Assembly (NCBI RefSeq): GCF_001320245.1
Contig: NZ_BCBA01000107.1
Location: 164,957-228,956, forward strand
DNA: 64,000 bases
DNA from: Pseudomonas sp. NBRC 111124
GTDB lineage: Bacteria > Pseudomonadota > Gammaproteobacteria > Pseudomonadales > Pseudomonadaceae
Direction: 5' to 3'
The position numbers and the translations under genes were made by a program. Below the pieces are notes generated by a model that was given only the letters and a program-made list of their open reading frames with translations, did no database searches and was not told the origin of the DNA. Of the stretch, positions 45,656 to 54,134 are shown piece after piece; within the stretch, counting starts at the first letter, position 1, and each line of letters begins with the position of its first letter.

Positions 45656-45704
45656 CCATGAACTTTGCGAACCTTGCGACTCTGCGAAAGGAAACCAACC
45701 CGTC

Positions 45705-47237
45705 ATGATTTTGCCTTGGCTGATCCTGATCCCCTTCATCGGCGGCCTGCTGTGCTGGCTGGGTGAGCGCTTCGGCGCCACCCTGCCGCGCTGGATCGCG
45801 CTGCTGACCATGTCCCTGCTGCTCGGCATCGGCCTGTACCTGTGGGCTAATGGCGACTACACCCTGGCCCCTGCTCCGGGTGGCGAGCCTGCCTGGGCCC
45901 TGGAATACAAAGTCCAGTGGATCCAGCGCTTCGGCATCAGCATCCACCTGGCCCTCGATGGCCTGTCGCTGCTGATGATCCTGCTCACCGGCCTGCTCGG
46001 TGTGCTGTCGGTACTGTGCTCCTGGAAAGAGATCCAGCGCCACGTCGGCTTCTTCCACCTCAACCTGATGTGGATCCTCGGCGGCGTGGTCGGTGTGTTC
46101 CTGGCCCTGGACCTGTTCCTGTTCTTCTTCTTCTGGGAAATGATGCTGGTGCCGATGTACTTCCTCATCGCGCTCTGGGGTCACAGCTCGGCAGACGGCA
46201 AGAAGACCCGGATCTACGCGGCGACCAAGTTCTTCATCTTCACCCAGGCTAGCGGCCTGATCATGCTGGTGGCGATCCTCGGCCTGGTGCTGGTCAACTA
46301 CAGCAACACCGGGGTGATCACCTTCAACTACAGCGACCTGCTCAAGGCCGAGCTGCCCGCCGGTACCGAGTACCTGCTGATGCTGGGCTTCTTCATCGCC
46401 TTCGCGGTGAAGCTGCCGGTGGTGCCGTTCCACTCCTGGCTGCCTGACGCTCACGCTCAGGCACCGACCGCAGGTTCCGTGGACCTGGCCGGTATCTTGC
46501 TGAAGACTGCGGCCTACGGCCTGCTGCGCTTCGCCCTGCCGCTGTTCCCGAACGCCTCGGCCGAGTTTGCGCCGATCGCCATGACCCTGGGCCTGATCGG
46601 TATCTTCTACGGCGCCTTCCTGGCCTTTGCGCAAACCGACATCAAGCGCCTGATCGCCTTCTCCAGCGTCTCGCACATGGGCTTCGTGCTGATCGGTATC
46701 TACTCCGGCAGCCAGCAAGCCCTGCAAGGCGCGGTGATCCAGATGCTGGCCCACGGCCTGTCGGCTGCCGCGCTGTTCATCCTGTCCGGCCAGCTGTACG
46801 AGCGCCTGCACACCCGTGACATGCGTCAGATGGGTGGCCTGTGGCACCGCATCGCCTACCTGCCGGCCATCAGCCTGTTCTTCGCTGCCGCGTCGCTGGG
46901 CCTGCCAGGCACCGGCAACTTCGTTGGCGAGTTCCTGATCCTGATCGGCAGCTTCGTGCACGTACCGTGGATCACCGTGATCGCCACCACCGGCCTGGTG
47001 TTCGGCTCGGTGTACTCGCTGATCATGATCCACCGCGCCTACTTCGGCCCGGCCAAGGCCGATACCGTGCTGGCCGGCATGGACAATCGCGAGCTGATCA
47101 TGGTCCTCGGCCTCGCCGGGCTGCTGATCCTGCTGGGCGTGTATCCACAGCCGTTCCTCGACACCTCTGCCGCCACCATGAGTGGTGTGCAGCAGTGGCT
47201 CGGTTCCGCTTTCACTCAACTCGCTTCGGCCCGGTAA
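45705..47237 (+). CDS. nuoM: NADH dehydrogenase subunit M (antiporter-like)
   Basis: A 510-residue antiporter-like proton-pumping subunit. FFFFWEMMLVPMYFLIALWG carries the conserved glutamate, and KLPVVPFHSWLPDAHAQAPT with AGSVDLAGILLKTAAYGLLR is the antiporter signature containing the channel lysines. It lies between nuoL and nuoN, 7 bp before the latter. Confidence 0.97.
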   Translation: MILPWLILIPFIGGLLCWLGERFGATLPRWIALLTMSLLLGIGLYLWANGDYTLAPAPGGEPAWALEYKVQWIQRFGISIHLALDGLSLLMILLTGLLGVLSVLCSWKEIQRHVGFFHLNLMWILGGVVGVFLALDLFLFFFFWEMMLVPMYFLIALWGHSSADGKKTRIYAATKFFIFTQASGLIMLVAILGLVLVNYSNTGVITFNYSDLLKAELPAGTEYLLMLGFFIAFAVKLPVVPFHSWLPDAHAQAPTAGSVDLAGILLKTAAYGLLRFALPLFPNASAEFAPIAMTLGLIGIFYGAFLAFAQTDIKRLIAFSSVSHMGFVLIGIYSGSQQALQGAVIQMLAHGLSAAALFILSGQLYERLHTRDMRQMGGLWHRIAYLPAISLFFAAASLGLPGTGNFVGEFLILIGSFVHVPWITVIATTGLVFGSVYSLIMIHRAYFGPAKADTVLAGMDNRELIMVLGLAGLLILLGVYPQPFLDTSAATMSGVQQWLGSAFTQLASAR

Positions 47238-47244
47238 GAGCGCT

Positions 47245-48714
47245 ATGGAATTCACCACTCAACACTTCATCGCATTGGCGCCGATGCTGATCACCACCCT
47301 CACCACGGTGGTGGTGATGCTGGCGATCGCCTGGAAGCGCAACCACTCGCAGACCTTCCTGCTGTCCACCGTGGGCCTGAACCTGGCCCTACTGTCGATC
47401 CTGCCGGCGCTGAAGGTCGCGCCGCTGGCGGTCACCTCGCTGATCACCATCGACAAGTTCGCCTGCCTGTACATGGCGATCATCCTGGTCGCCACGCTGG
47501 CCTGCGTCACCCTTGCCCACGCTTACCTCGGCGAGGGCGCCAAGGGCTTCCCGGGCAACCGTGAAGAGCTGTACCTGCTGCTGCTGATGTCTGCCCTCGG
47601 TGGCCTGGTGCTGGTCAGCGCCAACCACCTGGCTGGCCTGTTCATCGGCCTGGAGCTGCTGTCGGTTCCGGTGTATGGCCTGGTGGCGTATGCCTTCTTC
47701 AACAAGCGCTCGCTGGAAGCCGGCATCAAATACATGGTGCTGTCGGCCGCAGGTTCGGCCTTCTTGCTGTTCGGTATGGCCCTGCTGTACGCGGATGCTG
47801 GCAGCCTGACCTTCGACCAGCTGGGCAAGGCCCTGGCCGCCACCAGCATGCCTAGCCTGCTGGCTCAGCTGGGCCTGGGCATGATGCTGGTCGGCCTGGC
47901 CTTCAAGCTGTCGCTGGTACCGTTTCACCTGTGGACTCCGGACGTGTACGAAGGTGCTCCGGCGCCGGTCGCCGCCTTCCTGGCCACCGCCAGCAAGGTG
48001 GCTGTGTTCGCCGTGGTCGTGCGCCTGTTCATGCTCTCCCCTGCTGCCAGCAGCGGCGTGCTGAGCACCGTGCTGGGCGTGATCGCCGTGGCGTCGATCC
48101 TGATCGGCAACCTGCTGGCGCTGACCCAGAGCAACCTCAAGCGCCTGCTTGGTTACTCGTCAATCGCCCACTTCGGCTACCTGGTCATCGCCTTGGTTGC
48201 CAGCAAAGGCCTGGCCCTGGAAGCCATGGGCGTGTACCTGGTCACCTACGTGATCACCAGCCTCGGCGCCTTCGGTGTCATCACCCTGATGTCCTCGCCT
48301 TATGCCGGCCGTGACGCCGACGCGCTGTACGAGTACCGCGGCCTGTTCTGGCGCCGCCCGTACCTGACTGCGGTACTGACCGTGATGATGCTGTCGCTGG
48401 CCGGCATCCCGCTGACCGCTGGCTTCATCGGCAAGTTCTACATCATCGCCACCGGCGTCGAGTCGCAACTGTGGTGGCTGGTCGGTGCCCTGGTGATTGG
48501 TAGCGCCATCGGCGTCTACTACTACCTGCGTGTCATGGTCACCCTGTACCTGGTCGAGCCGAACCTGCGTCGCCACGACGCCCCGCTGAAGTGGGAACAG
48601 CGCACCGGCGGCGTGATGCTGCTGGCCATCGCCATTCTCGCCTTTGTCCTGGGCGTGTATCCGCAACCACTGCTGGACATGGTCCAGCACGCTGGCCTGC
48701 AACTGCTGGGCTGA
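47245..48714 (+). CDS. nuoN: NADH dehydrogenase subunit N (antiporter-like)
   Basis: A 489-residue antiporter-like subunit. LFIGLELLSVPVYGLVAYAF has the conserved glutamate, and FKLSLVPFHLWTPDVYEGAP with APVAAFLATASKVAVFAVVV the channel lysines. The ATG at 47245 gives the expected start; a longer in-frame start at 47182 would overlap nuoM by 56 bp and adds unrelated residues. Last gene of the operon, closed by a terminator at 48732-48759. Confidence 0.96.
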   Translation: MEFTTQHFIALAPMLITTLTTVVVMLAIAWKRNHSQTFLLSTVGLNLALLSILPALKVAPLAVTSLITIDKFACLYMAIILVATLACVTLAHAYLGEGAKGFPGNREELYLLLLMSALGGLVLVSANHLAGLFIGLELLSVPVYGLVAYAFFNKRSLEAGIKYMVLSAAGSAFLLFGMALLYADAGSLTFDQLGKALAATSMPSLLAQLGLGMMLVGLAFKLSLVPFHLWTPDVYEGAPAPVAAFLATASKVAVFAVVVRLFMLSPAASSGVLSTVLGVIAVASILIGNLLALTQSNLKRLLGYSSIAHFGYLVIALVASKGLALEAMGVYLVTYVITSLGAFGVITLMSSPYAGRDADALYEYRGLFWRRPYLTAVLTVMMLSLAGIPLTAGFIGKFYIIATGVESQLWWLVGALVIGSAIGVYYYLRVMVTLYLVEPNLRRHDAPLKWEQRTGGVMLLAIAILAFVLGVYPQPLLDMVQHAGLQLLG

Positions 48715-48731
48715 TCCCTGCTGAAAAACAA

Positions 48732-48759
48732 ACACCCCGCTCATGCGGGGTGTTTTTTT
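48732..48759 (+). terminator. Rho-independent terminator of the nuo operon
   Basis: A 9-bp perfect stem (ACACCCCGC / GCGGGGTGT) with a TCAT loop is followed by seven T. On the other side an A-rich stretch (AAAAACAA) makes it potentially bidirectional, also serving the convergent Ogr-like gene whose stop codon it touches. Confidence 0.92.
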
Positions 48760-49078
48760 ATCTGCGTTTGGTGGCTACCTCGATTGGCTTTTCCAGCCCT
48801 GAGCCAGCAGGCGAGCTTTCATTGCGCGCCAAGGCAGCAGACTTGCGCAGCTCCTTGCTGGCCGAAGGCAAGTGCACTTCCGGATTCGGCATCCCGCTGG
48901 GTGACAGTTCGTGGGTCATTTCAAACTCCGCCCTCACCGACCAGCCGCAGGCCTCGTTGATACATTGCAAGTAGGCTACGCGCAGGAAGACATGGCGACC
49001 TTCACTGGTCCGAATGCGCATACGGCTGTTGCAGTGGGGGCAGACCAGTTTATAAGTGCTCACGCAACGTACCTGCAT
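48758..49078 (-). CDS. Ogr/Delta-like zinc-finger phage activator
   Basis: A 106-residue protein whose first 55 residues match Ogr/Delta late-gene activators of P2-like phages: LVCPHCNSRMRIRTSEGRHV, then YLQCINEACGWSVRAEFEM, giving the C-x2-C...C-x4-C zinc site. The C-terminal 40 residues are variable. In P2-type phages Ogr activates late promoters. A GTG five codons downstream (49063) could be the actual start. It is probably a phage remnant or a domesticated regulator, as no complete prophage surrounds it. Confidence 0.82.
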   Translation of the reverse strand: MQVRCVSTYKLVCPHCNSRMRIRTSEGRHVFLRVAYLQCINEACGWSVRAEFEMTHELSPSGMPNPEVHLPSASKELRKSAALARNESSPAGSGLEKPIEVATKRR

Positions 49079-49265
49079 GTGCTGCCTGAACCATCAAGCT
49101 GTAAGAAAAGCCTCTTATTGGCTCGAGCATTGGCTACGGTCATAGAAAGGTTTTTCATCAGTTTACTTCTCATGCCAAGATATCTCCTCAAATCAAAGGG
49201 CGCATATTCATATCGAGTATTTTAAGCCCAAGGAATGTTGTTAAACCACTCATGGATTATTTGTT

Positions 49266-49652
49266 ATGAGTAGCCACTTGTTTGCATCGGTGCTGGTGCG
49301 CCTCAAGCTACTTACCGGCTCCGAGACCGACGTTCAATTGGCGAGGGCTCTGAATGTCAGCCCGCAGACACTGAGCAGCTGGAAGGTACGCGACAGCATT
49401 CCTTACTCACTTTGCATAGACCTTGCCCGGCAGCACGGCTGCTCGCTGGATTGGCTGCTTCTGGGTGAGCGTGATGACAGCCGTGTGGTGGAAAGCCAGG
49501 ACAGCTGGCAGAGCGACATGCTCGACCGGCTGCGCGAGCTTTCCCATTCAGACCGCCAGTCAGTACTGCTTTATATCGAAGACAAGCAACGTATCCGTCA
49601 GCTCGAGCAGCAATTGCAGGAGCTGGCAAGACGCGCCTCTGCGGCACCGTAG
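49266..49652 (+). CDS. CI-type phage repressor-like HTH protein
   Basis: A 128-residue protein. Residues 1-70 form the HTH of the bacteriophage CI repressor family: TDVQLARALNVSPQTLSSWK, then RDSIPYSLCIDLARQHGCSLDWLLLGE, where DWLLLG is typical. The C-terminal part is a coiled coil (IEDKQRIRQLEQQLQELARR) and lacks the S24 peptidase domain of inducible repressors. It is divergent from the Ogr-like gene across 187 AT-rich bases, as phage regulators often are. Confidence 0.82.
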   Translation: MSSHLFASVLVRLKLLTGSETDVQLARALNVSPQTLSSWKVRDSIPYSLCIDLARQHGCSLDWLLLGERDDSRVVESQDSWQSDMLDRLRELSHSDRQSVLLYIEDKQRIRQLEQQLQELARRASAAP

Positions 49653-49654
49653 GG

Positions 49655-50017
49655 TCAGCCCCGGCGGCGCCAGCGCTGGACAAGTTCGCGCAGGTCCACC
49701 GAGTCCAGCCAGACGAGCACCTTCAAGGTAATCGGGATAACCACCACCGCAGCGGCGAACGCGGCCATGCCACGGGACAGCATTGGCACCACCGCGTGCA
49801 ACAGCGGCTCGAACAGGTAACCGACCCCCAGGGTCAAAAACACCAGCAGCACCTGCTTGCGGGCAGTCAGCCGCCTGCGCGACACGATGATGAACCGGTC
49901 TCGGGCAGCGCTTACCAGCAAGGCCCCCAAAAGTGCACCAAACAACGCCCGGCCTTCGGTATCCAGCAATTCGTAGAAGGCAGCGATGGCGGCCTCCATC
50001 AGATAAGGCTCATCCAT
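49655..50017 (-). CDS. Putative phage holin
   Basis: A 120-residue protein with two or three hydrophobic segments (ALFGALLGALLVSA; VLLVFLTLGVGYLFEPLL; MAAFAAAVVVIPITLKVLVWL) and a basic C-terminus ending QRWRRRG. The size, topology and ARKQVLLVFLTLGVGYLFEP match the small holins next to gpX/gpL in pseudomonad P2-like phages and R-type pyocins. The ATG at 50017 is preferred over upstream starts. It overlaps the 3' end of the gpL remnant. No endolysin gene adjoins it. Confidence 0.65.
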   Translation of the reverse strand: MDEPYLMEAAIAAFYELLDTEGRALFGALLGALLVSAARDRFIIVSRRRLTARKQVLLVFLTLGVGYLFEPLLHAVVPMLSRGMAAFAAAVVVIPITLKVLVWLDSVDLRELVQRWRRRG

Positions 50018-50381
50018 GTGCAGTGCCTCCGCCAGCTGCCGGCCCGCCATGCAGCTCACGCCTTACCGCAGCGGCGATGAAGTATCGATAGCAGACAGAC
50101 AGCGCCCTGCCGCTGGCATGCCCGGCCACCTCTTCAAGGCGACGGTAACCACGGCGACGCATAACGCTGCGCCAGCTTGCAAATTCCCTGGCGGCATCGA
50201 TGGCGGCGCAGCGCACCGCCAAGGCAAGGCGAGCCTCACTGACCTCCTCGCCAAGCTGCAGGTTTTCACGTACCACGCTCAGTTCGATGCGTGGCCAGAA
50301 GGGATCGTGGCAATCAGGAAACCGTGAAGCCTTGTACGAAGGCTCGGTTGGTGATTGCGGGATTATGTGTTCAGCACGCAT
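50010..50381 (-). pseudogene. Truncated head-completion protein GpL (P2-like phage)
   Basis: A 123-residue product from the ATG at 50381. FWPRIELSVVRENLQLGEEV, then SEARLALAVRCAAIDAAREFASW and GYRRLEEVAG match P2 GpL (about 169 residues). The C-terminal region of GpL is missing: after AAAVRRELHGGP the frame runs into unrelated GGGTAHG and stops. The remnant overlaps the holin start, indicating a deletion that removed the end of gpL and the tail gene(s) normally between gpL and the holin. Recognition is by eye. Confidence 0.65.
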
Positions 50382-50392
50382 GTCGTTCCTCA

Positions 50393-50638
50393 CTACTCGG
50401 CCAACATGCCGTAGCGGATGGCTTTGATGACGGCTGCGACGCGCGTGGGCACATCGAACTTGCGCAGCAGGTTGGAAATGTGAAAGTTCACCGTCGACTC
50501 TTTGCACTGCAGGATTTGACCGATCTCCCATGAGGTCTTGCCGTAGGCGCACCACAACAGCACTTGCTGTTCGCGCGGTGTCAGGTGAATCGGCGCACCG
50601 GTATGGCTTTCAGGTGTCCGTCGCAGGTTGGTATCCAT
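50393..50638 (-). CDS. Solo LuxR-type HTH regulator
   Basis: An 81-residue protein that is almost only a LuxR/FixJ DNA-binding domain: IHLTPREQQVLLWCAYGKTS, then ILQCKESTVNFHISNLLRKFDV, containing the conserved TPRE, E-T/S-V-x-x-H and N-L-x-x-K/R-F/L positions. It has no receiver or autoinducer-binding domain. The ATG at 50638 follows GGGGA; a TTG five codons earlier is less likely. It ends 12 bp before the gpL remnant on the same strand, so it may be part of the phage scar or have driven expression of phage genes. Confidence 0.75.
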   Translation of the reverse strand: MDTNLRRTPESHTGAPIHLTPREQQVLLWCAYGKTSWEIGQILQCKESTVNFHISNLLRKFDVPTRVAAVIKAIRYGMLAE

Positions 50639-50867
50639 CACTGAGTTCCCCAAGTAGTCGCCAGATTGGGCAGCGCGGAGTGCTGCCGCCTAGGGGCCAC
50701 CTTACGGAGGCCGGCCATGCCCGCTCCAGCGATGCAACTTGTAAAGAACCGTCTTACACATCCGTCCAACACGAACTACACAGGAAAATTTCTTATCGCC
50801 GTGCTTCGATCGGCTTTTCGCGCGTCACAACGCCGTTGTCCGTCTGCCTATCGCCTGGAGTTGTACG

Positions 50868-52931
50868 ATGCGTCCCGTTTTGCCCCTCTCGTCTTACCTA
50901 GGCCTGCTGGCCCTCTTCACCGTCGGTCAGCAAGCCACGGCAGCGCCTGCCATCGAACTGGGCCAGGTGCTGATCAATGGCGAGGAACAAAGCGAACTGG
51001 AGAACGCCCGCGAACGCCTCCGAGCAGTGCCTGGCGCCAGCAACCTGGTGGACATGCAACGTGTCGGGCAAGGCCGGGTCGCCAGCAACCAGGATGTGCT
51101 GGCCTACCAGCCTGGCGTGTTCGCGCAGTCGGCGGGTAACGACGGCATCAAGCTGTCGATCCGCGGCTCGGGCATCAACCGTGCGCCTGGCGCCCATGGT
51201 TCCGGGGTCTACACAATGTTCGATGGCCTGCCCCTTACCGGGCCGGGCGGTACGCCCTATGAGCTGTTTGAGCCGCTGTGGCTGAGCCGCGCCGAAGTGC
51301 TGCGGGGGGCAAACGGCTTCGATCAAGGTTCACTGGCCCTGGGCGGGGCCATCAACTACGTGACCCATACCGGCTACGATGCCGCGCCGCTGCAGGTGCG
51401 CTATGAGGCCGGCAGCCGCGGTTACCAGCACCGACAGATCAGTTCCGGGCAAGTGCTGGGCAACCTCGACTACTATGTGGCCCTGACCGACTCGGAGTAC
51501 GACGGCTACCAGACGCACAGCAGCGGTAGCGCCAAAGGCATCGCCGCCAACGTCGGTTATCGCTTTAACCCGAACCTGGAAACACGCTTCTACCTGCGCT
51601 ACCGGGAAACCGAAAACGAACTGGCCGGGCGCCTGACCAAGGCGCAGATCAAGCACGACCCACGCGCTGCCAACCCGGGCTACCTGTCGCGCAACGACAG
51701 CCGCCCGCAGCCGGGCAGCACCTGGGTGGGCAACAAGACCACCTTTTTCCTCGATGACGATTCGCGCCTGGAGACCGGGCTGGTCTATCACGACTATCCG
51801 ATGGACCTGCGCGAGGGCGCGATGCGCCTGAAGGTGGCCTATGCCGATGTCAGCGGCACGCTGAACTACTTCCGCCGCGACACCCTGTTCGGCCACGAGA
51901 GCAGGACCACCGTCGGCTGGCGTACCACCAAGCACCTGCCCAACAGCGGCGCCTCGCAGTTCTCGCGGGTCAACGACGTGGTCGGTGCCCGCACGCGCGA
52001 CTTCACCTACCAGGGTTCGGACACCGTACTGCATGTGGGCAATGACCTGGAGCTGATCCCCGACCTGTGGCTGTCCACTGGCCTTGCGATGATCTACACC
52101 CGCCGCGAAAGCGATGTCACTTACCCGGCCGATGGCGGCAAGGTCAGCCAGCATGATTGGGACTATGCGCCACGCGTTGGCCTGCGCTACGACATTCGCC
52201 CGGATCTGCAGGTCTATGGCAACCTGAGCCGCTCGGTGGAGCCACCGCACCCGTGGTCACTGGTCTGGAGTGCGCCGGTCAACAACCAGCCCATGAAGAT
52301 GCAGAACCAGACCGCCACCACCCTGGAACTGGGCGCGCGCGGCGATTCGGCGCTGGGGCATTGGGACTTGGCCTGGTACTACTCGCAGGTGCGTCATGAA
52401 CTGCTGAACGTAGAAGTCGTGCAAGGCTTGCCGTTCAAGGAATTCAACGCCAGCCCCACCGTGCATCAGGGCGTCGAAGCCGGCCTCGACAGCATCCTCT
52501 GGGAGCAACCCGGCACAGGCAAGCTGAGCCTGCGCCAGGCCTACACCTTCAGCGACTTCCACTACCGCGACGACGACAAGTTCGACGACAACCGCCTGCC
52601 CGGCATCCCCATGCACTATTACCAGGGCGAACTACGCTACGACTGGCCGAGCGGGTTCTACGCCGGGGTCAACACGCAGATGGCGTCGAAGGTGCAGGTC
52701 GACTACGCCAACAGCTACCATGCCGATGCCTATGCCCTTCTCGGTGCACGCCTGGGCTGGGACTCGCCAAAGCAGGACTGGCAAACCTGGCTGGACCTGC
52801 GCAACCTCACCAACACGCGCTACGCGGCAACGGTGACGCCGGGCTACGACGATGCCGGGCAGGACGTGGCACGCTCGACACCGGGCGAAGGCTTTGCCGT
52901 CTATGCCGGTGTTTCCTACAGCTTCCGCTGA
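50868..52931 (+). CDS. TonB-dependent outer-membrane receptor
   Basis: A 687-residue receptor with a signal peptide ending QATAA, a plug domain (SNQDVLAYQPGVFAQSAGND, GIKLSIRGSGINR, GSLALGGAINYVT) and a C-terminal barrel ending in YAGVSYSFR with the terminal aromatic-R signature. No signalling extension precedes the plug, so it should not control a sigma/anti-sigma pair. The ligand is unknown: no siderophore genes, Fur box or partner ABC transporter were recognised nearby. The ATG at 50868 gives a proper signal peptide. Confidence 0.9.
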   Translation: MRPVLPLSSYLGLLALFTVGQQATAAPAIELGQVLINGEEQSELENARERLRAVPGASNLVDMQRVGQGRVASNQDVLAYQPGVFAQSAGNDGIKLSIRGSGINRAPGAHGSGVYTMFDGLPLTGPGGTPYELFEPLWLSRAEVLRGANGFDQGSLALGGAINYVTHTGYDAAPLQVRYEAGSRGYQHRQISSGQVLGNLDYYVALTDSEYDGYQTHSSGSAKGIAANVGYRFNPNLETRFYLRYRETENELAGRLTKAQIKHDPRAANPGYLSRNDSRPQPGSTWVGNKTTFFLDDDSRLETGLVYHDYPMDLREGAMRLKVAYADVSGTLNYFRRDTLFGHESRTTVGWRTTKHLPNSGASQFSRVNDVVGARTRDFTYQGSDTVLHVGNDLELIPDLWLSTGLAMIYTRRESDVTYPADGGKVSQHDWDYAPRVGLRYDIRPDLQVYGNLSRSVEPPHPWSLVWSAPVNNQPMKMQNQTATTLELGARGDSALGHWDLAWYYSQVRHELLNVEVVQGLPFKEFNASPTVHQGVEAGLDSILWEQPGTGKLSLRQAYTFSDFHYRDDDKFDDNRLPGIPMHYYQGELRYDWPSGFYAGVNTQMASKVQVDYANSYHADAYALLGARLGWDSPKQDWQTWLDLRNLTNTRYAATVTPGYDDAGQDVARSTPGEGFAVYAGVSYSFR

Positions 52932-52940
52932 ATCATCCAC

Positions 52941-54005
52941 TCAGGACGGCAACTGCACCTGTGGTTTGGTCGCGGCGAAAATCGCCCAACTGGAGACGAA
53001 CAGCGCCGCGATCAACGGCCCGATCACAAAGCCATTGAGCCCGAAGACCGCCAGCCCACCGAGGGTGGACACCAGGATCAGGTAATCGGGCATGCGCGTG
53101 TCCTTGCCCACCAGGATCGGCCGCAGCACATTGTCCACCAGGCCGATCACCAGTACCCCGAACGCGGCGAGGATCACCCCCGGCAAAATCGCCCCGGTGA
53201 GCAAGAAATACGCCGCCACGGGCGCCCAGACGATCCCCGCCCCCACCGCCGGCAACAGTGACAGGAAGGCCATCAGCACACCCCACACCAGTGCGCTGGG
53301 GATATCCAGCACCCAGAAGATGAAACCACCCAGCGCACCCTGGGTAATGGCCACCAACACATTGCCCTTGACCGTGGCCCGCACCACCCGGTTGAACTTC
53401 AATTGCAGGCGGCGTTTCTGGTGCTCCGGCAGCGGCACCGCAAGGCGCACCCGGCGCGCCACGTCGGCGCCTTCGCGAAGGAAGAAGAATAGCAGGTACG
53501 TCATGATGCCGAAGCTCACCAGGAACTCGAAGGTGCCCTGGCCAAAGTTGAACGCCTGGCTCGCCAGCACCTGGCTGCCCTGGGTAGCCCACTTGGTGAT
53601 CTTGTCGCGCAGCCCGTCCAGGTTGCCCATGCCCATCTGGTCCAGGCCGTGCTGGGCAAAGGCCGGGAGCAGGTCCTTGCCACGCTCGACGTAACCGGCG
53701 ATATCCAGCTGCCCGCTCTCGATACGCTGGTACAAGTTGGCGCCTTCCTGCACCAGCAGGGCACTGGTGATGATCACCGGCAACACGGCTACCAGCAGGC
53801 ACACCAGCAAGGTGCCGAGCGCAGCAAGGTTACGGCGGCGGCCAAAGCGGATCAGCAAGTGACGCTGCAACGGCGCGAACAGGATGCCGAGAATTACCGC
53901 CCAGAAGATGGCACCGTAGTACGGCAGCAGGATCCACACGAAGGCGATGGTCACCAGTGTCAGGAGTACTGCCAGGGCTTTGTTCTGTAGAGCGTCTTGG
54001 TTCAT
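52941..54005 (-). CDS. AI-2E family transporter (YdiK/PerM-like)
   Basis: A 354-residue integral membrane protein with about eight helices arranged as in the AI-2E/UPF0118 family: VLLTLVTIAFVWILLPYYGA near the N-terminus, a long amphipathic middle part, then GALGGFIFWVLDIPSALVWG, the conserved VLVIGLVDNVLRPILVGKDT and DYLILVSTLGGL. Members transport signals, ions or other small molecules; the substrate here is unknown. It is convergent with the TonB receptor, 9 bp apart. Confidence 0.9.
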   Translation of the reverse strand: MNQDALQNKALAVLLTLVTIAFVWILLPYYGAIFWAVILGILFAPLQRHLLIRFGRRRNLAALGTLLVCLLVAVLPVIITSALLVQEGANLYQRIESGQLDIAGYVERGKDLLPAFAQHGLDQMGMGNLDGLRDKITKWATQGSQVLASQAFNFGQGTFEFLVSFGIMTYLLFFFLREGADVARRVRLAVPLPEHQKRRLQLKFNRVVRATVKGNVLVAITQGALGGFIFWVLDIPSALVWGVLMAFLSLLPAVGAGIVWAPVAAYFLLTGAILPGVILAAFGVLVIGLVDNVLRPILVGKDTRMPDYLILVSTLGGLAVFGLNGFVIGPLIAALFVSSWAIFAATKPQVQLPS

Positions 54006-54134
54006 GGCGACTCCTCAAGTGTCATGGTTGTTAGTGCACGCCACCTGCGCAAAAGTGCCGCAGCGGTCTTGATTCAAATCAATACCCCGCCGCTGGTCAG
54101 CCGTTAGCATCCGCGCCTTTGCCCCGGTGCGCCC

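Noticed and set aside
52078..52931. TonB receptor considered as a member of an iron-uptake operon
   Set aside because: No Fur-box-like sequence, sigma/anti-sigma pair, or siderophore gene was found around it, so no iron role is claimed.
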